This document shows positions 8,862 through 16,384 of a stretch of DNA of 64,000 nt, piece by piece (position 1 is the stretch's first letter; every line of letters starts with the position of its first letter). Location of the stretch: assembly GCA_029260655.1 (NCBI GenBank), contig JAJDCU010000049.1:29980-93979 (forward strand), read 5' to 3'. The DNA comes from Phycisphaeraceae bacterium (GTDB lineage Bacteria; Planctomycetota; Phycisphaerae; Phycisphaerales; Phycisphaeraceae). A model generated the notes under the pieces. It saw nothing but the letters and a program-made list of their open reading frames with translations, was not told where the DNA came from and made no database searches. A program made the position numbers and the translations under genes.

Positions 8862-9860
8862 CTACTGCCCATCCGCCACGGTCGTCGGGTCGGGTCGGTA
8901 TAGCTTGGTATCCAGCGCCCATATCTTCTCGGTGAAGTTGCCGCCCAGCGCCGCGGGTTTGTCGTCGCCGTTGCGTGCGGCGCTCATCGCCATGTTCAGC
9001 TTCGCGTCGAGGTTATCAAGGATGCTGATCGCGATCGCTTCGGGCGTTGCTGGGATCTTCAGCGCCCCGAACTCCGGCACGCCGTGGTGCGACAGGATGA
9101 TGTGCGTCAGAACACGGAGGATCGCGTCGGGCACCTTCGTCCCGGCCTCCTGACAGGCGCGGGCTTTGTCCTGAAGCCAGACCGCGCCCCGGGCGATGTG
9201 CCCGACCAGTTGCCCGTCCTCGGAATAGCCAAACCCCTGCTCCCAGGTCAGCTCATCGCACTTGCCCAGGTCGTGCAGGAACAGCCCGAACATCATGATG
9301 TCGCGGTTAAGCTTGGGATGCAGCGGGCAGAACACGTCCGCCAGTTTCATCAGCGAAAGCGTGTGTTCGAGCAGCCCACCTAAGTAAGCGTGGTGCAGCG
9401 TCATCGCCGCCGGGGCCTTGCAGAACTTGTCCATCAACTCGCCGTCTTCGAGGTAGCGGTTGGCCAGCTCCTTGATCGCCGGGTGTTCAAGCGACTGGAG
9501 AAACCGCAGCACCTGCGCGAACATCTCGTCGATGTCGTATTCGGTCGAGGGCAGCAGCTCCGTGAGGTCCGCCGCGCTGGGCTCATAAGGCCGGATGTCC
9601 TGGATGATGATCTGCATCTCGCCCTGGTACGGCTGGGTCTGCCCGGCGATCCAAACAAACCCGTCCGTCGGCAGCGTCTGGAACTGCTCCTCGGAAGTGT
9701 TCCACATCCGACCCGGCGTCCGCCCCGTCTTGTCCGCCAACAGGCACTTGATGAACGGCTTGCCGTTCTTGGTTTTGCCGAGCTGACAGTTCTGCACCGC
9801 GAACACCCCGTCGATGTTCTGCGCCGCTTGCAGGTCACGGATATAAACACGGTCAGGCAC
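8862..9860 (-). CDS. OB-fold/HD-domain 3'-5' exoribonuclease, YhaM family
   Basis: Predicted RNA-degrading enzyme of 332 residues. An N-terminal OB-fold nucleic-acid-binding domain (DRVYIRDL to about residue 90, with GKPFIKCLLADKTG) precedes an HD phosphohydrolase domain. HD ligands are seen in HHAYLGGLLEHT, FLHDLGK and LSHHG. This order matches YhaM of Bacillus, which degrades single-stranded RNA from the 3' end with manganese. The GTG start was preferred because AAGGA sits seven bases upstream; an ATG 14 codons earlier lacks such a site. It stands alone on the minus strand. Confidence 0.88.
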   Translation of the reverse strand: MPDRVYIRDLQAAQNIDGVFAVQNCQLGKTKNGKPFIKCLLADKTGRTPGRMWNTSEEQFQTLPTDGFVWIAGQTQPYQGEMQIIIQDIRPYEPSAADLTELLPSTEYDIDEMFAQVLRFLQSLEHPAIKELANRYLEDGELMDKFCKAPAAMTLHHAYLGGLLEHTLSLMKLADVFCPLHPKLNRDIMMFGLFLHDLGKCDELTWEQGFGYSEDGQLVGHIARGAVWLQDKARACQEAGTKVPDAILRVLTHIILSHHGVPEFGALKIPATPEAIAISILDNLDAKLNMAMSAARNGDDKPAALGGNFTEKIWALDTKLYRPDPTTVADGQ

Positions 9861-10179
9861 GGGCGATTCCTTCCAGTATGGGGATTCCAGCGAGCCGGGC
9901 ATGATACCTGCCCGTTTATCCGGGGGCGAACCGGGGGCCAACCCGGGGCGAACCACCAAGACGCCAAGAATTACAGACGACAGGTTGAAACAGGGGGAGC
10001 CGGACGTTACGGATATAACCGGCTTCAACGGGTTTAGCACATGTGACCACGTCCTGAGCCCACCGCGTGGCCGCGGCCGCAACACATGTGCGCTACAGTT
10101 CAACTAAGACAGCTCTGGGCGCGAAAGTAACACAAGAGAAACCCGGATCCGATGATGGGTCGCCGGGAGGAGCATGCGG

Positions 10180-10920
10180 TCAATGATGTGTTTCTACGTC
10201 ACCGGTGTCATCTTGCTCAACCGCAGATGTATCCGCCTGATCCACATCACGCGCTGTGCTGTCGGCCGCCTGGGTATCGGCCTCGGTGGTTGAGGGCTGC
10301 GTCGCCGCGGTGCGTAGCAGGGGCCGGGTGGGCCAGTCCACAAGTTGGAACATCACTTGAGGCTTGGGATCTTGGCCCGGACCGCCCTGCCGGCTGTCTT
10401 GAGCCGTCAGCGCGGTATCCAGCGGAGCACCGATCCGATGGCCGATCCGTGTATCCCGCCAGCCGCCATACACCGGCTCAGCATAAACCGCGCCGGCGGT
10501 GTATGACCGTGGCACGAGGTCGAAGACGGTGTTCGGGGGGATCAGGTCGATGAACTGACGATCGTTCGCCGGGGCGACGTTCAGCAGCACCTCGCCTTGA
10601 CCCGTGCGGACCAGGTAGTCGGGGCGATCCAGCCAGGCCTGCACCCCGGGCAATCGGAGCTGATACTGTCGGGCCGCCGGGTCACCCGATGGGGGCGACC
10701 AGGGATCATGATCGGCCCGGCGGTACAGCGAGCCGGCCTGGCCATACACCCCGATGCCCTGCTCCACCCGGCGGAAACTTCTGGCACGCAGGTCCAGGTC
10801 GCTGACCGTCTGATCCACCGGCTCCAACTCGAAACCGGGATCGGTCTGCCCGATAGCGGATCCGACATACACGCACACGGCGATCAGGGCCCACATGATG
10901 TAAGCACGCCTGCTGGTCAT
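10180..10920 (-). CDS. Exported hypothetical protein
   Basis: The 246-residue protein has a probable signal peptide (MTSRRAYIMWALIAVCVYVGSAIG, cleavage before QTDPG). The mature part contains a likely SH3-like beta region: RVEQGIGVYGQAGSLYRR and LRLPGVQAWLDRPDYLV. The C-terminal 45 residues are a low-complexity Thr/Ala/Asp tail. No family is recognised. It lies 87 bases upstream of a lipoprotein gene on the same strand in the reverse sense, so each probably has its own promoter. It may act in the periplasm or at the cell surface. Confidence 0.65.
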   Translation of the reverse strand: MTSRRAYIMWALIAVCVYVGSAIGQTDPGFELEPVDQTVSDLDLRARSFRRVEQGIGVYGQAGSLYRRADHDPWSPPSGDPAARQYQLRLPGVQAWLDRPDYLVRTGQGEVLLNVAPANDRQFIDLIPPNTVFDLVPRSYTAGAVYAEPVYGGWRDTRIGHRIGAPLDTALTAQDSRQGGPGQDPKPQVMFQLVDWPTRPLLRTAATQPSTTEADTQAADSTARDVDQADTSAVEQDDTGDVETHH

Positions 10921-11006
10921 ACGATTGATTATATCGCCGCGCCAAGCGCCTAGGATGACCGACCTCGATCAACCGCCTTAAAGGTCAGGCCGGCGGCGGC
11001 TACTTG

Positions 11007-11708
11007 CTACTTGGTCGGCTGGGTGGCCGGGGCCGATTCCGCGGTGTCCAAGGCCGCCTCCACCGCTTCGACCGCCTGGTCGGCCGGGGCTTCATCTACA
11101 GCCACCTCGGCCGCTTCCTCAACGTCATCGGCAGCTTCTTCAGCCAATTCTTCGACAGCCTCTTGGACCTCTTCGGCCGCTTCTTCCACAGCCTGAGCGG
11201 CCGTGTCGGGCTGGCTCTGGGCGGCTTGCTGCTTGGATTCGGCGATCGCCTCCTGTGCCAGGGACTGCGCGGTCTGAGCTTCGGGCACCGGGGCCGCGTC
11301 CACCGAGCCGGGCATCTCCGGGGACTTGCGGTAGGACACCGCCACCCGGATGCGCTTGCCGGTCAGGTCGATACGGTCACTTCTGACCAGTTTCCCCGAG
11401 CGCTTGCGGCCGGTATTTGTCGGCAGGTCGTCGGTGCTGGTCAGCTTCCAGTTCACCCAACTAGGCGACCCCCCGTCTGCGCCGGTCTGCCCGGAAGCGC
11501 TGCCCTCGAAATCGAGCTTGAGGTCGTGGTTGACCGGGATATCCATGCTCCAGACCGACTCGTTCTTGTAGGTGTCGATCAACGCGATGGTAGTCGGCAG
11601 GTTCACGCTGCTGTGAAAGACGTGCTGATCTTTGGCGGAGCAGCCCGTGACCAAAGCGATCAACGGCAAGGCGGTGACGAAGAACAGGGCACGTGTGAAG
11701 CTGGGCAT
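11007..11708 (-). CDS. Lipoprotein with long Ala/Glu coiled tail
   Basis: The 233-residue protein has a lipoprotein signal ending in ALVTGC, so it should be anchored in a membrane through Cys23. A globular beta-rich section (about residues 30-130, with SLNLPTTIALIDTY-like strands) is followed by roughly 90 residues of Ala/Glu/Asp/Val heptad-like sequence (AAEEVQEAVEELAEEAADDVEEA). These probably form a long helix or coiled coil able to span the periplasm. AGGA lies eight bases before the ATG. Function unknown. A structural or envelope-spacing role is a guess. Confidence 0.7.
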   Translation of the reverse strand: MPSFTRALFFVTALPLIALVTGCSAKDQHVFHSSVNLPTTIALIDTYKNESVWSMDIPVNHDLKLDFEGSASGQTGADGGSPSWVNWKLTSTDDLPTNTGRKRSGKLVRSDRIDLTGKRIRVAVSYRKSPEMPGSVDAAPVPEAQTAQSLAQEAIAESKQQAAQSQPDTAAQAVEEAAEEVQEAVEELAEEAADDVEEAAEVAVDEAPADQAVEAVEAALDTAESAPATQPTK

Positions 11709-11907
11709 CGGTCGGATCCTTTATGTCTAAGCAACGGGCCGGCGTCCTTCACCGCCCCGGCGGAGCTATACCATAAGCCCCAGGCAACCATGTAGCCAGC
11801 CCGGGCTCATCCCCGGACCGGCCCGGGACCAGCCCTATTCTTCGGCCAAACGCCCCGGACCTCTGCCGACAAACCGTTATCAGCCCCTGATCCGGGGCCC
11901 GGCGGCC

Positions 11908-12996
11908 TCAATATTTCTCACGGTATTGCGACGGGCTGACCCCGACCATCCGGTGGAAGGTCGCGGTGAAGTGCCCGTGGCTGGCGAATCCGGTCAGTAT
12001 GGCGACCTGGCCGATCTGCTCACGCGAGGCCCGCAATAGCCACTTGGCGTGTTGCAACTGCGTACGCAGGAGGAAGTGCTTGGGGCTGATCTGGGCGTGC
12101 CGGGAGAACAGCCGGTGGAAGTGGAACGGGCTGGTCTCGACCACCTCTGACAGCTCGGTCAGCCCGGGGGTGTCCACCAGGTTGTCGCTGAGATAGCCCA
12201 TCGCCACGGCGGTGCGGTCATCGTCGACCAGCCCGACCGCGGGCAAATCGTCCTTCGCCGAAGGCCTAAGCTCGATGTACAGGTACCGGCGATCGATGCC
12301 CCGCCCGGCCCGACCGCTATGAAGCCGAATCCACGACGCCTTGCCGCCTAATTTCAGCGTCATCTCGTGCGTCTCCTGGTCGCCCAGGTCATCCCAGCGC
12401 TGCGCGGCAACCGGCTGGACCTGATCGGTCAGGTCGCTGAAGATCTTCGGTGATTTAAGGAACGACGCCTCGGCCCGCGGGTCGGCGTGGATCAGGCGGT
12501 TGTCGTCGCCCAGGAGCACGCGCCCCAGGTCCGGCTCGCCGGTGTGATCGAACTGGGCCTGCACCAGGCGCAGCGCCAAGTCGATACGGCTAATTTCGGT
12601 GTCTGTAAACGAACGGGTCTTTCGGCTGACCGCCAGGTACCAGGACCGGCTTTGCCCGTGCACCGCAGGCAGCATGAACACCGCCGCGTGGCGCGACGCC
12701 GGCAGCGCCGGGCCGGCCTTGCTCTTGGTGGTCTTACCTACCGACACGCCTTTACGTTTGGCCTCACGCAGGGTCGGGTCGGACTTGTGGCCCTTGGCGC
12801 ACCAGCCCGACACCTCCGCGCCCTTGGCGCCCTGCACGGCTAACAACGCATCGGTCTGTGGCTTTCGGGGATCGATCACACCCAAGACGACCCCGTCTAC
12901 CGTCAATTCTCGTCGGAGATGATCCACGAACGCAGTCGGTCCTTCCCGCCAAGGTGTTACTTCCCCGGAGGAACTGTCCGCTGTGTGCGTTTTCAC
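11908..12996 (-). CDS. AraC-family transcriptional regulator with GAF/PAS-like sensor region
   Basis: DNA-binding regulator of 362 residues. The C-terminal 100 residues hold the double helix-turn-helix of AraC proteins, with LTELSEVVETSPFHFHRLF and the second helix ending GFASHGHFTATFHRMVGVSP SQYR, typical of the family. The N-terminal half looks like a GAF domain (VDHLRRELTVDGVVLGVID to about residue 150) followed by a PAS-like stretch (GRVLLGDDNRLIHADPRAEASF). Arabinose-type cupin residues are absent. The GTG start has AAGGA eight bases upstream. No operon partner is adjacent. The ligand and target genes are unknown, and the neighbouring exported proteins are possible but unproven targets. 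Confidence 0.85.
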   Translation of the reverse strand: MKTHTADSSSGEVTPWREGPTAFVDHLRRELTVDGVVLGVIDPRKPQTDALLAVQGAKGAEVSGWCAKGHKSDPTLREAKRKGVSVGKTTKSKAGPALPASRHAAVFMLPAVHGQSRSWYLAVSRKTRSFTDTEISRIDLALRLVQAQFDHTGEPDLGRVLLGDDNRLIHADPRAEASFLKSPKIFSDLTDQVQPVAAQRWDDLGDQETHEMTLKLGGKASWIRLHSGRAGRGIDRRYLYIELRPSAKDDLPAVGLVDDDRTAVAMGYLSDNLVDTPGLTELSEVVETSPFHFHRLFSRHAQISPKHFLLRTQLQHAKWLLRASREQIGQVAILTGFASHGHFTATFHRMVGVSPSQYREKY

Positions 12997-13173
12997 GATT
13001 TGATTCCTTATCCTTGCCTTATGGTGAGAATATATGCGCAGCTTGAACGATCAAGCATCGCGATTTACCCGAAGTATCCACCCCAAAAAGAAAGCCCAAT
13101 GCCGCCCCCGTCCGCGCGTAACAGTAGCTTTAATCACCGACAAAGACAACTCGGCCTTGATAACTCGAGCAAT

Positions 13174-13695
13174 TCACCCGGTTACATCGCAGCCCGGCTG
13201 CTCGATACGCCAACTCAGATCCCTGGCGCCGCAATCGATATGGGCGGCAAAAAACCGACCCCGGTAACGCCAAAAAAGGGGCCAGATCACCCGACGATCT
13301 GTCTCGGGGATCGGCAGGGCGTCGATCTCGCCGGGCTCATGCCACGCCAGCCGGCCCTCGTCGATCTCACCGGGCTCAACCGATACCGGACTAATAGCCT
13401 CATAGAGGTACATCAACCAGTGGCAACTGCTCTCATAGCCCGATTCTGAAACAATACCCGTCAAATGCAGGTCCCCAGCGGTCAACCGCACCCCGGTCTC
13501 TTCTCGGACCTCGCGGATGGCGCACGCCGTAGGACTCTCCCCCCACGACTGCTCGAGCTTGCCGCCGACAGGCGAACACAGGTCCTTATTCGGCGGCCGC
13601 TTGCGGTGCAGCAGCAGCACACGCCCTTGCTCATCGAACAGGTAACACAACACCGCGATCTTGTAGGGAAGTGGGTTTGGCACGCCGCGGATCAT
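13174..13695 (-). CDS. Nudix hydrolase
   Basis: Pyrophosphohydrolase of 173 residues with a slightly extended Nudix box: GGKLEQSWGE followed by IREVREETGV, giving the metal-binding glutamates. Two extra residues lie between the glycine and the first glutamate of the box compared with the consensus. The start MIRGVPNPLPYKIAVL was chosen because it begins just before the first beta-strand. The protein resembles the MutT/YfcD-type clan, but the substrate (nucleotide, nucleotide sugar or isopentenyl carrier) cannot be told from sequence. It follows the HAD phosphatase gene on the same strand by 128 bases. Confidence 0.85.
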   Translation of the reverse strand: MIRGVPNPLPYKIAVLCYLFDEQGRVLLLHRKRPPNKDLCSPVGGKLEQSWGESPTACAIREVREETGVRLTAGDLHLTGIVSESGYESSCHWLMYLYEAISPVSVEPGEIDEGRLAWHEPGEIDALPIPETDRRVIWPLFWRYRGRFFAAHIDCGARDLSWRIEQPGCDVTG

Positions 13696-13823
13696 AGCAG
13701 GACATGGCCGGGAACCGAAAACGAATGTAACAAGATACATTCCCCTCGGCGAGAGGGTACCGACGGACTTGCGGCCGGAGATCCTGCCCGCTCTTTTCTC
13801 GATGCCTGTGGCGCCCCGGCGGA

Positions 13824-14702
13824 TCAATCCCGGTCCAGCACATACCGCTTGAGCACATGGGCGACCCCGTCTTCATCGTTGGCGGGGGCGATCACGTCGG
13901 CCTCTTTCTTCAGCAGCGACCAGCCGCTTTCCATCGCAACCCCCAGCCCGGCCCAGCGGACCATGCCCAGGTCGTTGGGCGCATCCCCGATCGCCATCAC
14001 CTGCTCACGTGCCACGCCGTATTGCTCGGCGACGAGCCTCAGGGCACAGGCCTTGTCGACCTGCTTGTCCACGAGCTGGATCAGGTAGTCGTCGCTGATG
14101 AGGATCGCGATGTCCTTGGCGAACTTCTTGCGCACGGCTTCGTGGATCGGCTTGAGCTTTTCCGGCGGGGCCAGGAGCATCAGCTTGGTCACCGCGACGG
14201 TCAGGAACGCATCCAGCGGGCCGATGAAGTCGGGGCTGAAGTGCTTGCTCGTCTCGGTCGGAAGCTTGTCGTCGACGTGGTCGGTGTACCACTTGTCCAG
14301 CACCTCGATGCTGATCACCACCTGCGGGTCCATCTTGCGCGCAAACCTGACGATCCGCTTGGCCAGCGCTGCGGGCATGGGCTGATGGAAGACGTGCTTG
14401 CCCCGGGGCATGTCGTGGATCAGCGCCCCGTTGTAATTCACCTGCACGGTGTCCAGCGCCAGGCGGTGGTAGATGTCCCTGACGCCGCGCGGCGGTCTGG
14501 CCGACGCCAGCACGACGTGGACACCTCGGCGGGTCACGTCGGCGATCGCCTGCGCATTAATGGTGCTCAGACGTTTGTTGGATCTAAGCAGCGTGCCGTC
14601 CAGATCGATCGCAACCAGTTTGATCGGCTTGGCAGGTATCGGGGTCGCCGGGGGCTGCGGGGACACCGGGGGTGCGGATTTGTCGGGCTTGTTTTTTGAC
14701 AT
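13824..14702 (-). CDS. HAD hydrolase, Cof/IIB subfamily
   Basis: The 292-residue cytoplasmic phosphatase has a 26-residue Lys/Pro-rich N-terminal extension. Motif I is AIDLDGTLLRS at about residues 31-41. Motif II lies in VVLASARPPRGV, the conserved Lys in VDKACAL, and motif III/IV is GDAPNDLGMVRWAGLGVAM near residue 245. The large cap of IIB type between motifs II and III marks Cof-like sugar-phosphate or FMN phosphatases. The precise substrate is unknown. It is divergently arranged from the amidohydrolase gene with an 80-base intergenic region and may share an operon with the Nudix gene. Confidence 0.88.
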   Translation of the reverse strand: MSKNKPDKSAPPVSPQPPATPIPAKPIKLVAIDLDGTLLRSNKRLSTINAQAIADVTRRGVHVVLASARPPRGVRDIYHRLALDTVQVNYNGALIHDMPRGKHVFHQPMPAALAKRIVRFARKMDPQVVISIEVLDKWYTDHVDDKLPTETSKHFSPDFIGPLDAFLTVAVTKLMLLAPPEKLKPIHEAVRKKFAKDIAILISDDYLIQLVDKQVDKACALRLVAEQYGVAREQVMAIGDAPNDLGMVRWAGLGVAMESGWSLLKKEADVIAPANDEDGVAHVLKRYVLDRD

Positions 14703-14782
14703 TCGTGGTCCCTACGCTCGACCTCGGCATCGATCGGCCTAGAATAGCCCCAAACACCCCCTACCACCTAAGCCGATCCTCC

Positions 14783-15808
14783 ATGACACCTACCACGCTC
14801 AACCACAAACCGGTCAACGACGCCAACCGACTGGGCCTTGATTACCGCGCCGAGGCCAAACGCTTCGATTACACCGACCCGATCATCGACATCCACACCC
14901 ACATCGGCACGCCCAAGGCCGCGGGGCTGTACGTCCAGGTCGCCGAGCTGTTCGGCGTAACGAAAACCGTGTCGATGACCAAGCTCGAAAACATCGACGC
15001 CGTCAGCGACGAGTTCGGCTCCAGCAGTGACCGCATCGAGTTCATCGCCGTGCCAAACTACGAGGCGCGCGATCAGTCGGACACCTTCACCACTGATTGG
15101 CTGCATCGGATCGAGAAGTTCCGCGAGAAGGGTTGCCGGATCGTCAAGTTCTGGGCCGCGCCGCGCGGACGTGACCTGCACAGCGACGCGCTGCACCTGG
15201 ACTCGCCGTCGCGTTTGGAAGGGATCAAACTCGCCTACGACCTGGGCTACCGCATCTTCATGACACACGTCGGCGACCCGGACACCTGGTTCGCCACCAA
15301 ATACACCGACACCCGCAAGTACGGCACCAAGGCAAACCAGTTCGAGCCCTTGGAACGTCTGCTCGACGAATACCACGACGTCACATGGATCGGCGCGCAC
15401 ATCGGCGGGTCGCCGGAGGACCTTGACTTCGTTCAGGGCATGCTCGACCGCCATCCCAATTACGTGCTGGACACCTCCGCCGCCAAGTGGCAGGTCCGCG
15501 AGTTGGGCAAGCAGCCCGACCGCTTCCGCGCGTTCTGCGAACAAAACTCCGGCCGGGTCCTTTTCGGCACAGACATCGTCGCCAACGACGGCAACCTCGA
15601 CTTCGACCTCTACGCCAGCCGATATTGGGCCCTGCGCACACTCATCGAAACAAGCTACGACGGCCAGAGCCCGATCGTCGACCCCGACCTCTCTATGGTC
15701 GACCCGGCTCTCGATGAAAAATCTACCGCTCACCTGCGCGGGGCGCGGATCGAGGGGCAGACGCTGGCATCGGTTTATCACGATGCCGCGGTGAAGGTGC
15801 TGGGCTAA
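14783..15808 (+). CDS. Amidohydrolase-2 family metal-dependent hydrolase
   Basis: The 341-residue TIM-barrel protein carries amidohydrolase-2 landmarks: the metal-binding HxH in IIDIHTHIG near residue 37, a conserved His in FMTHVGD, GAHIGGSPEDL near 200 and FGTDIVAND near 270, where Asp acts as the catalytic base. The family includes decarboxylases and lactone hydrolases, so the reaction is unassigned. The ATG in CCATGACACC was chosen because the upstream extension has no family similarity and overlaps the opposite gene. No partner gene suggests a pathway. Confidence 0.85.
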   Translation: MTPTTLNHKPVNDANRLGLDYRAEAKRFDYTDPIIDIHTHIGTPKAAGLYVQVAELFGVTKTVSMTKLENIDAVSDEFGSSSDRIEFIAVPNYEARDQSDTFTTDWLHRIEKFREKGCRIVKFWAAPRGRDLHSDALHLDSPSRLEGIKLAYDLGYRIFMTHVGDPDTWFATKYTDTRKYGTKANQFEPLERLLDEYHDVTWIGAHIGGSPEDLDFVQGMLDRHPNYVLDTSAAKWQVRELGKQPDRFRAFCEQNSGRVLFGTDIVANDGNLDFDLYASRYWALRTLIETSYDGQSPIVDPDLSMVDPALDEKSTAHLRGARIEGQTLASVYHDAAVKVLG

Positions 15809-16384
15809 ACCGACACCGATCTCGCGGCGGGCTATGGCCAGAGACCCGGTCACGCCGCTGTTTCCGCCCATCCTCGGTAGGTTCCGGCCAACAATCTCCA
15901 TACACATCCCTTGGCCTATCCCCTACTTTCTGTGATGTTTTGTAATTTAATCCTTGACAGCCCAGGCAGACGATACTAAGGTCTTACTAGGAATTTTCAG
16001 CGACCCCCTCGCTGACACTCAGGGTCTTTAAAACTGAACCGCGGCCTGCCGGTCACATTTATCCTCATGTGTATGGAGTGATTTATGGAACGCCTATGGA
16101 TGCATGTGTGCAGCGTGACAGCCCTTTGGGCGGTCGGTTGTGCTCATCGCTTGTCCGTAGCGCAGCGGTGTGCAATCTCGGGGACCGGCAACGCCGCCCG
16201 GCGAGAAAGGACGGCCGATTAAAGGTAAACAACACGGGGTTCATGCCGCCGCCCATCGGGGTAGCCAATAGGCAAATCCGCGTCACGGCCATTGTCGTCG
16301 ATCCGGACATGCCTGCCCAATCGCTGCGGCTTGAACAGTTACACAGCCGAAACAACTAGAACGTAGAACGGAAGAAGGGTTATT
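15809..16384. other. Long leader/intergenic region before the LEPR-XLL gene
   Basis: It holds the TTGACA promoter candidate and about 400 bases of possible leader. Two weak overlapping reading frames (from 16069 and from 16085) are present. The second begins MERLWMHVCSVTALWAVGC like a lipoprotein signal but stops after 45 codons. Together they could be a frameshifted small lipoprotein gene, but neither is supported well enough to call. Confidence 0.4.
15954..15982 (+). promoter_or_regulatory. Candidate sigma-70 promoter for the LEPR-XLL gene
   Basis: TTGACA at 15954-15959 is followed after 17 bases by TAAGGT. The 14 bases TTTAATCCTTGACA recur exactly before the second dockerin-type gene (62941-62954), which strengthens the case that this is a used element. 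Confidence 0.5.

Noticed and set aside
14768..15907. 379-codon open frame opposite the amidohydrolase gene
   Set aside because: Antisense to conserved TIM-barrel motifs; no supporting feature.
16069..16359. 96-codon frame in the leader of the LEPR-XLL gene
   Set aside because: No ribosome site and atypical composition; a neighbouring frame with a signal-like start stops after 45 codons. Kept only as a note on the region.
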